Source of the DNA: Ustilago trichophora
Lineage: Eukaryota; Basidiomycota; Ustilaginomycetes; Ustilaginales; Ustilaginaceae
DNA length: 64,000 bases
NCBI GenBank assembly: GCA_900323505.1
Contig: OOIN01000002.1
Span: forward strand, 2,356,001-2,420,000
Reading direction: 5' to 3'
Numbering within the stretch: position 1 is the first letter of the stretch; the number at the start of each line of letters is the position of its first letter. The position numbers and the translations under genes were made by a program. Shown piece by piece: positions 20,201 to 29,500 of this stretch. A model generated the notes under the pieces. It was not told the origin of the DNA and made no database searches. It was given only the letters and a program-made list of their open reading frames with translations.

Positions 20201-22332
20201 AGAAGCCCATCTACCTTGTTGCCGCTGAGCAAGAGGTGGGTTGTGTTCGGACCAGTCTCGGCCTCGATCTGTGCAACAGTCAGGTTCCGGCCTTGAACAA
20301 TGGCTGCACTGCCTTCCTCTGCGGTTTTGACGGCCCTCGACTCGTCGCCATCCGTCTCGGCGCTCTCGTCAAAATCGTAGAGACCTTCCTCCCACCGCAT
20401 CCTGCTGGTATAGGCTCCAACAATGTGGCTGAACTCGCCGTTCTGTAGGAAGCTGTTGATCGACGCATCCGACACTCTGCGCGCTCTGGACAAAGCTGAA
20501 GAAGTTCGCAAGGAAACGGAAGGCGATTCGCGGCCCGATTCGGACTCCGGAGCTTGCTGTACTGCACTGATGGAATTGCTGAGGTCGTTGATCGTCATAA
20601 TGCGGTCCAGTGTTGGACGAGAGGGTCTTCGACCTACGAGCAGCGGAGCGATGGCAGGCGGAGTGCGCTGCGAACCGTCCTTGACGACCGAAGGTGAGCT
20701 TCGCAGGGAGCTGATGGAAGGCGACTGGCGTAACGAGCTGGAGCGAGGCGGGCTCTGCAAAGCGCTGAGGTCGCTGCCTCCGAGATAGCTAGACGATGCT
20801 GCTGGCAGTCCTGGTGCGAAACGGCCCGAGTTGGATGCGGACGACGATGAGATGGAGAGCGACGGCGAATGCGAGTGCTTGGCAGCGTTGGGTGCTGTGG
20901 GGTGGTAGTTGGCCGAATCGGACGAGCAGCGAATGCGAGAGTCGCGACGGAGCGGAATAGAAGGGCTAGCCAGTGTTGAGGATGACGATGCAGATGCCAC
21001 TGCGGCAGCAATGTCTCCGCTGGCGGAAGACATGGGCGTGACATCGCTCAATGCTCTCTGCATCTGGAAGCCAACGTTGAGGCCCAACGTTCGCAGGCTG
21101 CCTTCAAGGGGTGCAGCGAAACCCTCACCAAATTCGTAGGGATGGGAAGGGAGACCAGCGAATGGAGAAATATCCATGCGTCTGGTCCAGGACGGAGCAC
21201 GATGATGCGAGAAGGGGCCCTGCAGAGCCTGTGCACTGCCCGGCAGCGAAGGCAGAACAGGAGCAGCACTCGACCTTCGGCTCGATGTGTCGTGTTCGAG
21301 ATCCGATGTGATGCCTAGACCGACCGAGCTCTCGTCGAGCTCCTCGGTAGTTTCTACTGCGTCCTCCTTCTTGTTGTCGGCACCGTCGGCACCCTCCTCC
21401 GACTTGAGACCATGTTGCGTGCAAGCCGGGCTGGTACCACAGCTAGCCAAGCTACGCTCGGTCCAGATCGAAGCATGTGTCGATGCCGAATTGCGAACCG
21501 AGTAGTCGGAAGAAAAGTGAGCGTGATTCGAGCTGAGCCTCTGACTTGCTGGTGAAGACTGTCCACTGTGGTCATGTTGGCTGCCGGCAAGACCAGAGAA
21601 GGTAGAAGGCTCGGGAAGTTTTGCTGCTTCGACGGAGCTCATACGCGGCGGTGTGGCTGATGCATTGCCGTTAGTGAGATCTGCATTGCTCTTCCACTGT
21701 GCTGGAAGGGAAGGTCGAGGTGCCCTGCGATCGGAGCTGGTGATGACGCCGGACGACAAGGAAGAGAGCTGGACGGATCGGCGTGTCGTTCGCGGCGAAT
21801 CTGGCATGTTGAGACACGGCGAATAGAAAGCTTGCGGCGGAGAAGACTCGATGTTGCTAGATGCGGACCTGGCGGCTGTGGTATGGCATGACGCAGAGCG
21901 GAGAGTGAGTTCGTCAGTGTCATGCGAGGTCGAGCATGCATGCGGCTGTCGATGACTATACTTACGTTCTGCGTACTGGTCCTGCTCGGATTGTGATGTG
22001 GCCGAGCCAGCAAACGACTGATTTTGAGGCGACTCCGGATCGAGTTCTAGGAAGGACGCAGTGTTACCGCTCGACTTTGAGCGAGGAGGATGAGCGAGCA
22101 TACCAGGTTCTGCGTCTGAATCTGCCGTTGTTGGTCTGTGCTCTGTCCAGCTGCGTTGAAAGGCCGGGCGAGCTGGAAGGGCCTTGACCGTGTTTGCCGA
22201 GTACGAAGTGGAAGTTGATGGGCCGCCTTGGTTGTTGTCGGATGGTGGCGAAGACGGTGGCGGTGGTGGAAGAGACTTTTCGGGGAGCAAAGGGATTGGG
22301 TTGGCTCTTGGAGTGAGCTGTGAGGCAGACAT
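17299..22332 (-). CDS. Leucine-rich-repeat DH-PH Rho guanine nucleotide exchange factor
   Basis: This 1677-residue ORF starts MSASQLTPRANPIPLLP. The first about 690 residues are Ser/Pro-rich and disordered. Residues about 700-830 form five or so leucine-rich repeats (LLVLDLSNCGLQHLP, LEELDISGNPVDHLP, LQRLSLRNNQLVFLP). A second disordered region follows. A DH (RhoGEF) domain lies at about 1230-1500: RRFRIIAEIVSTERTYVKGL begins it, and YLLLPVQRIPRYRLLLEDL is the conserved CR3/H8-type helix. A Gly/Ala-rich insertion interrupts the DH near residues 1360-1410. A PH domain closes the protein (about 1520-1677). DH-PH proteins load GTP on Rho/Cdc42/Rac GTPases at membranes. The LRR block could be a targeting or Ras-binding surface, which is inference. 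No FYVE, CDC24 or BAR domain is seen. A 90-base segment at 21876-21965 looks like an in-frame intron (see findings), in which case the protein would be 1647 residues. Confidence 0.9.
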   Translation of the reverse strand: MSASQLTPRANPIPLLPEKSLPPPPPSSPPSDNNQGGPSTSTSYSANTVKALPARPAFQRSWTEHRPTTADSDAEPGMLAHPPRSKSSGNTASFLELDPESPQNQSFAGSATSQSEQDQYAERKYSHRQPHACSTSHDTDELTLRSASCHTTAARSASSNIESSPPQAFYSPCLNMPDSPRTTRRSVQLSSLSSGVITSSDRRAPRPSLPAQWKSNADLTNGNASATPPRMSSVEAAKLPEPSTFSGLAGSQHDHSGQSSPASQRLSSNHAHFSSDYSVRNSASTHASIWTERSLASCGTSPACTQHGLKSEEGADGADNKKEDAVETTEELDESSVGLGITSDLEHDTSSRRSSAAPVLPSLPGSAQALQGPFSHHRAPSWTRRMDISPFAGLPSHPYEFGEGFAAPLEGSLRTLGLNVGFQMQRALSDVTPMSSASGDIAAAVASASSSSTLASPSIPLRRDSRIRCSSDSANYHPTAPNAAKHSHSPSLSISSSSASNSGRFAPGLPAASSSYLGGSDLSALQSPPRSSSLRQSPSISSLRSSPSVVKDGSQRTPPAIAPLLVGRRPSRPTLDRIMTINDLSNSISAVQQAPESESGRESPSVSLRTSSALSRARRVSDASINSFLQNGEFSHIVGAYTSRMRWEEGLYDFDESAETDGDESRAVKTAEEGSAAIVQGRNLTVAQIEAETGPNTTHLLLSGNKVDGLLEVLERVLPLTTNLLVLDLSNCGLQHLPDAIGSCIALEELDISGNPVDHLPDWILNLRALRTLSADRIGLHHLPSSLIQLQELQRLSLRNNQLVFLPSWLHRMSKLTNLFVEGNNFRGPWQDIVAPLLAQADQPLAAPFQPTQQQHFDEAHATHSGLRSATHANFGQVSPRPPMPRMRSANDLQTMLNAQFGSQTPPVSTPDFQSDDSGYVSPIDIHSRPTTGYEDRVTRLSYAADEADPHATGGGKWGGFLKKIGRKASSHRLASAYHETISPSESRFSSPKASRKSIRSSGGAARSNSISKSDGMTPFMTPSQSEPISPSVVITSQSLAAAIGESRANYHAPMTPLEPPSEPVTPLEPTMLLQPIALDAEAKKARRRSFLPVHAFAAATQRPGQLESTATPTSSQQEEMDEESLARHRNRLRALMHYLRDLDDLTAARTGAASFVGPSKSTLAHLRETGGHSRTPSMHRAESSNPSTKSRDSGGEYVASTAASSISEGASSEPSRLSTARCSKDDSVRRFRIIAEIVSTERTYVKGLSELVDIYVKPAMAPADGNSGVPVIPPSEHRAVFGNVEALLQFHRTVFLPSLVSMASPVLEHNQDMPGDMPSEKTAAVAEKVASVFSTHAAFFKMYTSYINNCDSAQNRINAWMAPSAGNGGGLSLRGAPGYSALQAFGALSAQQGGAAAMYANGAPGNMMCTGSFGHDGSLAPSQRKKIKTFMKRCRTHPRHTQLNVESYLLLPVQRIPRYRLLLEDLVKSTDTTRLADSDALATALEHVTQIASKVNESKRQSEQDRRLLAWQYRIRGPVEGPLVQPHRRLLKDGSLQLKRVVRRIPGFVRSGRSASVSGALQQQQQRDSGGALSPTELPGQDHVLSADHLQQVTEDQSMSLILCSDVAVLCIEQSKSKDVNTPVMLRSMLKLIRPVEILGGVNLRVVDRSEILYLAASSPEEAVAWKTAFDLHFYQ
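21876..21965 (-). other. Possible in-frame 90-nt intron in RhoGEF gene
   Basis: On the minus strand this segment begins with the donor GTAAGTATAG, contains CTGAC (possible branch point), and ends CCATACCACAG. Its length is a multiple of three and it has no stop, so the ORF stays open whether or not it is removed. Confidence 0.5.
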
Positions 22333-23104
22333 GGCGTCCCGTTCGGTTATCTGGAGCAGGAGCAGTGTGCTTTTGCCACGAGTGCTTTCAGTGCCAACAG
22401 CTTAGCACACACGGTGCGCTTTCTGTCAAAGGCGGAAGGGCCGAGCGCAGCGGTTTAGGGGAAAGCACGAGCTAAAGCACTGCAGCAGCACAGCCCGAGA
22501 CTAAGTCCGCGCTTCGTGCCTTTTCGGGATGGGTGCGAGATGAAGTTTAGATTGGCCTTTTCCTTTCCTCTTGTCAAGTGACAAGTGAGATTGCCAGAGA
22601 GAGAGAGACGGGAGAGCCGAAATGAAATTGCCGTAACTCTGCTCTACTACTTGCTATCAAGAATCGGAAGAGCCGAAGCCAAAGAGTCTTTTCCTTGCGC
22701 GATTTCGCAAGTTGCCGAAACTTTGCTTATCGTTGTCGATGTAGGAATGTTTCTTCTTCTCAAAAAATGCTTGCTTTCGGTTGAGAAGAGACGGCGGAGG
22801 AGGAACCGAAACCTTTATGCAAGACGAAATGGTGGGGGAGAAGAAAAAGTCAACCTTGTCGAGAAAGTCGTGGTTGTAGATGTGGTGGGGTGCAACTGTG
22901 ATCTAGCGTTGATGCATGCTTTTCTCTTGGAATGCACTAAGAAGGAAAGTTCCACCAAGCCTGGCGGATCGTGTGAAAGAAAATGGACGTCGGAACGGCG
23001 GATCGGATCGAGACGCTGGGAACGGAGGTCAATTTTTTTGCGATCTTTTAGTCGACGGGATCTTGACAGAATGAAACAGGGTCCGATGAAGTCTCCGAGA
23101 TAAT

Positions 23105-23148
23105 GATGATGATGATGATGACGGTGATGACGGTGATGACGGTGATGA
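23105..23148 (+). repeat. GATGAT/GATGACGGT tandem repeat
   Basis: GAT triplets grade into three GATGACGGT 9-base units. They are non-coding and lie about 770 bases upstream of the RhoGEF start. Confidence 0.8.
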
Positions 23149-23785
23149 GTGAGAAGCTGAGCTGAGCTAAGTCGTCAAAGGATGCTGATTCTCAATGGCG
23201 ATGGTCACAACGGTGGAGACAGATTTGGCAAGGAACCTGGATACCAGCTTGGGCCGCTGCAGGTAAAGAAGAGAACCGTTCGTTGACTTTGGTCGCCGAA
23301 GTTAAAGCGGCGTATGAGACGAAGCCGGGAAGGTGGGCTGCCCTGCGAAATAGGAGCCGTGGTGGTGGTGAGCAACCGATGGGTGAAAGTGGTTCGCTGT
23401 TGTTTGAATTGAATCAAAGGACAAAAACAAAACTTCTCTAGGTGGAGGAGGTGATGGTGGTGTGGCCGAATGGGGTCCGAACACGATCCAGTTGGTGGTG
23501 GGTCGTCGTGAATGTGTGGTTGAGAGAGTGAAAGAGAAAGGCTGCGGAATGGCCTCGTGGGAGTGACAAGCGAAGTGCAGTAAGTGCAGTGCAGAGTTGA
23601 TTGTAGCAGACCGATGTAAGTATCAGAAAGGCAATGACGGCAGGTTCGAGGGTGCTCCTTGTTGGCAGGGAGCGAGCAAAAAGCAGAAGCAAGAGGGCTG
23701 CAGATGCAGCTGTGTGACTTGGGCAGAAACAAAGTGATTCTACCGGATGGATGGTGTTGCTGTTTTTTCTCTCTTCAAAATCACA

Positions 23786-23797
23786 TACTGTACAGTA
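23786..23797. repeat. TACTGTACAGTA palindrome
   Basis: This perfect 12-bp palindrome is identical to the one at 5211-5222; both are preceded by CA. Confidence 0.85.
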
Positions 23798-24708
23798 CAC
23801 ACACACGCCGGTCAGAGAGAGAGAGGGAGAGGGCTCTGCACTGCATACGGCTGTACCAATCATGGCCAAACAGGGCTCGCTTTCCAAAAGGAGCGAGCGG
23901 CGAGGTGCTGACAACGCCAAAGCAAGAGGAAGAAAGGGGTCCAGCTGAGTGTAATCGCTGGCGCATCTGGTGCAGAACCGAGCTGAAATCCAACACACCC
24001 CCAAAAAAGAATCGCATTGCATCTGAGACACTTTTCTTCTTGTTCTTGTTCTTCTTGTCAGTTTTCGTTTTTGATTTTCTTAAAAATACAGCATGGCAGT
24101 GAAGCTTTCTTGTGCCACTCTGCATACGCATGCATCTGCTTTGAAACAGAGAGACGTGGCATGATGACTCTCTCCCACTCTACTATTGTACAGTACTGTA
24201 CTGTCAGCTTCTTGTTCAAAAGAGGGGTCCGACTCTTTGTCTCGTTTTGGCTTCCGAACGAGCGATCGCTCTCCCCACTCTACACTTTTGATTGCAATCC
24301 AAACGGCGATTGACGCCCTCAATGTACAGTTCAGTACAGTGCATACTTAGTATTTTGGGCGACGCTGCATGACGAGAGAAAGAGCAGCTGAAAAGTGACA
24401 CGGATGCGGACCCTGAAGTGCAAAAACTCCTTACCGCTGTTCCTAGGAGGCAAGAGAGAGGCAGGGGGTCTTGAGAGATCTGCACGTGAATTTCGAGCTG
24501 CCTTTAAAAAAACAGGTGCCTCTCTCACACTCTCTCCAAAGTCACAGCTTTCTCTACAGTACAAGTATATGCTGTATGGCCAGCTCTTTGCCATCTAAAA
24601 TGACGCCCAAAGATGGTCGGCAATCTGGGGCGCTTGTCAACACGAGGCGGATCGCAACGGCGTATTGTTGTCGTCGTTGCCTTGTTCTTCACAGGCAGCG
24701 GGAACAGA

Positions 24709-24744
24709 ATACAGTACAGTACTGTACAGTACAGTACAGTATAC
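24709..24744. repeat. GTACA-type pentamer array with central inversion
   Basis: About 36 bases of ACAGT/GTACA pentamers include one switch to the complementary phase (AGTACTGTACAGT), so the array can fold on itself. It is the densest copy in the tract. Confidence 0.85.
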
Positions 24745-25831
24745 AGTCGCGCGTGGAAGGCTCCCTAAGGTGAAACATACACTCTGCACTGCCAAATTGA
24801 CAAAATCTCGCTTCCGTAACACGATGAAGATTCGAGGGAGCGAGAGTACAGTACGGTAGAGAAATTTGACGAGTTTTGTTGCGCCGCAGTTGACGCCCGA
24901 CGAGGTGTATATTGCAATTCCACTTCCGACTTGGGCGCTTTGGACACTTGCCTATTTGGGTCATATAAATTCTCCTGCTTGCTGTCGTCTTGTTGTCAAG
25001 ACCGAGCCGGCCGATCCGAGTTCACGACATGCAAATGCAAGCTACGTGCATAGTATGCTCTTTTGCATGCTCAGAGACTTAAAAAAAGGGGAAAGACATG
25101 ATGGCTTGAGCGTAGCTTGTCTGCTTGCTTGGTTGCTTGCTTGCTTGCTCTCTCTCCGATCCGTGAAATCCCTTCTTTCGCCGGTTTCCTGTGCATCTTT
25201 GGAAACCACCATTTTGCTCCACTGTCCAAGGTTGGCTTTGCATACAATACAATGGTCTGCTCCACGAGGCGAAGCGGCCGCGACAACGCTAGATAGGAAG
25301 AGAGGTAGAGAGAGATAGGAGTTGCGACAAATGCAGGCGCGATGTTGTTCTCGATCCTATCCCCAAGATCCCGACACGCATGTGTACTGTAACGCCAACC
25401 AACCAACCCAACCCGCACGTCTCTTTGCATCAACTTTGTGCAGATTCCCGTCATTCCTCAAGCCCCTCTCCACAGAGCCGCGCCCGTTAAAACGTGGTGC
25501 TGTATGGTTGCTCGGCGACATATTGGTGTGACGAAGCATGGCCGAGCAAGAAGCGAGCAGATTGTCACACATCCATCTTCGCTCTTGAAAAGCAAGGTTT
25601 AGTTAGTTGCGCTTCAAAGATCGCTTGACCCTTTCTTTTCAAAGGCAACCATCTCTAGTGTCTGTCTATCGAACATGACTTATCAAAGTATGACTCTTCA
25701 GGATGCCAGATATCGAAATCACGCAGCGGCCTCCTTTTCTTGCTAACCGTTCACCCTTGTACTGTCACATTTGTCTCGGTCCACACGAGTCGATCTGTAT
25801 ATTCTGTATTTTTTCTGTTTGCTCCGACGGC

Positions 25832-25856
25832 ATACAGTACAGTACAGTACAGTACA
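25832..25856. repeat. GTACA-type pentamer array
   Basis: Uninterrupted ATACAGTACAGTACAGTAC-type repeat of about five pentamers in the 4.2 kb gene-free tract. Confidence 0.85.
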
Positions 25857-26379
25857 ACCACTCACACACACTCTCGCCTAACACGCTCTGATCTGCGTTG
25901 AATCCTCGCTTAAGGGAACCGTTCAACTTCGCTTAAACTTCCTTTTTGCCCCCCTTTTTTTTCTGCTTGATGTTCGGTTCCAGTGTGGCGGCAAAGAAGA
26001 CACACACAAAAGGCGATCCTTAACAAACACTTCGCATCGCCCATCACGGTACAGTATCCGAAACCTCTTATCCCTTCACCACGACACGATACCTGAACGA
26101 AGCATTCTGTCAAAACTTTGCACAAGATAGTCACCAGAGCTTGAAGCTTGAGCTTAAATCTACGCCTTTCACCGTCGGGGTTACGAAATCAAGGCTGGAG
26201 CGAAGGGGTATGGTGACGAGAGGCAGTTGGGCGTAGTTTTCTGGTTGAAGCAGAGATCTACGCGAGAATTTGGCGAATTGCCCGATTCGAACGCGATTTC
26301 CTTTTATAGCAGGTTCCCAAAATTCGCCGTCGTTTAGGCGTGAATCTCCTCTGACCAACCACGCACGCACAGCCATCTA

Positions 26380-26416
26380 CATACAGTACAGTACAGTACA
26401 GTACCTGTACTGTACA
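26380..26416. repeat. Inverted GTACA array downstream of RSE1 gene
   Basis: Four to five ACAGT pentamers are followed by CTGTACTGTAC, making an inverted arrangement that could form a hairpin. It lies about 115 bases from the RSE1 stop, possibly in that gene's 3' UTR. Confidence 0.8.
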
Positions 26417-26529
26417 TTGGCTTTGGTCAGCTTCACAATATCCACCACCGAGGCTCATGTCGAAGTGTATGATTATTTGGAGAGCAAGAGAGGTCAACGT
26501 GTATGTTACAAGTACAAAGCGCAAGGACG

Positions 26530-29500
26530 TTAGAATCCAGTGGCGCCCTCTCGAAGCTGTGCCAGCTTCTTATTGATCTCGTTTGGTTTCCTGTCCAACT
26601 CCTGAGCAATCGCGTTCTGCTTTGCTGGTGGTAGCAGGCTGAAAGATTCGCACAGATCTCCATCGATCACGCTCTTGACTGGTGCATAGCTACTTCTGTA
26701 TGCCAGATGGTCCCTTCCGACGAGACTGTTGTTCTCCTGCCTGAGATGGGATTCGAGCGCAGAGAGCGTGTCGACGTCTTCCTTGCTGACAAAGGGGATC
26801 AGTGCCCCCACAGTTCCCGAGATTCCGGTGTAGAGCAACACCTCTCGTCCTCCAGGGACCATCACCGTTCGGTTGAGACTGGTGATAATGTCTCCAACGA
26901 AATAATGGGCCAGAAGGGTTGCCTTGTGAGCCGAGCCCATCAAAACAGGCTTCTCGTGAACGATCGTCATGCCTGTCGGATCTTCGTCCACGCTTCTGCT
27001 CGTATCACCGTCGATACGGAGCACGTAGAGGTTGCCAAACTTGTCCCCCGCTGCCACGGTATCGTAGTCGAGCATCGTACAACGTGTCACGAACTTGGGC
27101 ATGACATCGTCTGCGAATGTCACCAGGCGATTCTCAAGCGGTTTGTAGGATGCGAAAATGATACTCTCCTGCATGTCTCCTATGACAATGCGGCTACCTT
27201 GGGCATCGAGCGAGACAATGGCGGTGGGGAAAGATTTATTCTCGCATTTGCGAAGGAGCTTCTTCTTGCCCAAATCGTAGATGCGAAGCGCTTTACCGAT
27301 GCCGGCGAGAAGTCGGCCTTGGAAAGGGCGGAGGACGAGGGGGATATCATTCACCTCGGTTTTGTGGAGAAATTCCAGCGAGCGACCGCCATCGGTCAGA
27401 CGGTAGGTCGTGAGATATGCCTTTTTGAACGAGCGAGGGGCTAAGACCACGTCAATCGCCGAGCCAACCACGAGCAGCGACTCCTTGTCGGCGCTGGCAA
27501 AGGGCACAATGGCGAGACTGAACGCAGCCTCGTTGTCGTCCAGCTCGATCTTGAGCGTTGTTTGCGCCTGCAGTCCGTCCACCACGCGCACGCAGCTGGC
27601 CCAGTTGCCTGCTGCCGCTCTGATCAACCCAAACTCTGCTGGATTCAAGTCCAACACTCCCCTTTGCTGTGGCTTGAGCTCTTTTTCCAGCGCCTCTGTC
27701 CGTCTCCTTTGCGCTCCGGGAGAAAGTGTTCGATGTTCAGCCTCGACAATGTAGAAGAGCCCTTGCTCATCTGGGTGACTTGCGATTTTGCGCGGCGTAT
27801 ACGAAAGCGCCACATTGTCTTGCTTGAGCTTGCTCGCCAACGAGGGAATGGTAAAGATGCGTAGCGTGCTGCCCACAATCCCGATCAGACCCTCGGGGCA
27901 CAGCTCGGCGCTAAAGGACCAAGCGTGGTCCAACGCGTCAAAGATGAGCGGGACGAATTGCAGTCGATCCTGATACGTGAACGAGAGCCAAGTGCGTGTG
28001 CTGAGGGCTATCACTGCACTTTGACCGTGCACCCTTGTCCTGATCAATCGAACTGCTTTGCTTCCCAAGAATCGTGTCCTTGTGTCCGTCAGTTGTCCTG
28101 TGACGGCATCGAGGACGGTACGAAGGAGGACACCGTTCTGAAGACCAATGTTGACGAACATGGTAGCGTGGTTGCGGTCGACGGTGGCATCCTGCATCTC
28201 GGCCACGCAGATGCTGGATGCGGGAGCTGTGAGGGCTTGGATGGAGATGGAAGCGAGTGTCGAATCTGGTTCGAGCGAGATGATACGCACGGTGGAGTCG
28301 TCGCATCCCACTGCGAGGTACGGCGTGCGTTGACGGCCCTCGGGACAATCGGCCATGCTCATAGTGAGCACAGCAGCACCCATCGCCTTGCGTTCCTGAT
28401 ACTCGTTCAACTGTCCGTCCATGTCCAGCTCAAAATAGACGAGCTCGTTGCTGCTCAAAGCCACAACAACCTGTCGCTCGTTGGTGCATGTTGCCACGAT
28501 CGTCGTCTGTCTGCCGTTTGGAAGGCTAGGTGTGGCCCACTCGTTGACCTGTTTGTCCACCAGAATGTGACGAATGCCATGCGGGTGCACTTGAAGCAGT
28601 GCGTCTTCACCGAGCTGTTGCACGGCCAATGTTGGCGAAGAGGTGAGGAAACCGCTATCTGACACTTCCTCGATGGTTTCTCCGATGCTGAGTACCAGCG
28701 TACCGTTGACAAAGCTGAGGATGATATAGCTGTCGTGCTCGTCCTGACGCGTGATCTTGGTTGTCCACACCGCGCTGGGAACACCGGGCAAATCGGAGCT
28801 GACCGCTTCCTGTGCTTCCAAGCCGTGCCGCAACATCTTGAAGCTGCTTCTCGCTCCACGTCCACATGCAGCAAAGATTTGCGGCGAGTCGGATGCAAGA
28901 GGATTGAGCGGCTTGGCGTCAAGGATAGGGTCGAGGCTTGGCACCTCGTCTACTTGAACAAGGTTGTCCAGCGCTCTCGGTGTGAATGTGGGCAATTGCG
29001 GCCGTCTTCGCCCAGCACCGTTCTCGTCATAGTCGGTCGAGATGTATTCCGGGAGGTCGTCATCATCGCCGAGCTTCTGGAACGAGTAGAGCAGCTGCGG
29101 TCCGTATTCGGACGCCACGAATAGGAAACCTGACCGCAAGATGGCCAACCCTGATGCGACAGGCACAGTATCAAAGTACTTGATCTTGAGCGAACGGATC
29201 TCGTCATCCTGGTGCTCCATTGTAATCTTGAAAAGGTCACCATCCTCGGACTGGACGAGGAAGAAGAAGGCGTTCTTCATCTTGTGCAGTACGCTGGCGA
29301 CGATGAGCGTGCCGCGTCGCTCTGATGACTTTTCGATGGGGTTGAGGCGTCTTGGGATGGGAACGCGATGTTCTGGCTGATCTTGGTGCTTGTAGGCGAT
29401 GTAGTCCTCGCTGCAGACCAGTACACCGCTGGGTCCGTCCCACTTTTCCTGATTCTGGTTGTATCCTCCAGGCACCTGGATCAACAGGTTGGATCTTGGA

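Larger units (their letters stand above)
22333..26529. other. 4.2 kb gene-free tract with GTACA repeat clusters
   Basis: This lies between the 5' end of the RhoGEF gene and the 3' end of the RSE1 gene, both on the minus strand. No ORF has recognisable domains or coding texture; the longest are 172-197 codons and biased to Arg/Lys or Ser/Cys. It contains GATGACGGT repeats (23105-23148) and at least eight blocks of GTACA-type pentamers or their palindromes between 23786 and 26416. The proximal part is presumably the RhoGEF promoter. I could not recognise an RNA gene. Confidence 0.65.

Noticed and set aside
22585..23103. 172-codon ORF in the 4.2 kb tract
   Set aside because: Arg/Lys/Glu-biased, no domain, runs into the GAT repeats.
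24866..25318. 150-codon ORF with a hydrophobic segment in the 4.2 kb tract
   Set aside because: Opens at TTG rather than ATG, and the hydrophobic part comes from GCTT/TTGC repeats.
26270..26300. tRNA T-arm-like GTTCGAATC on the minus strand
   Set aside because: Flanking bases do not form the T stem, and no matching D or acceptor stem is found.
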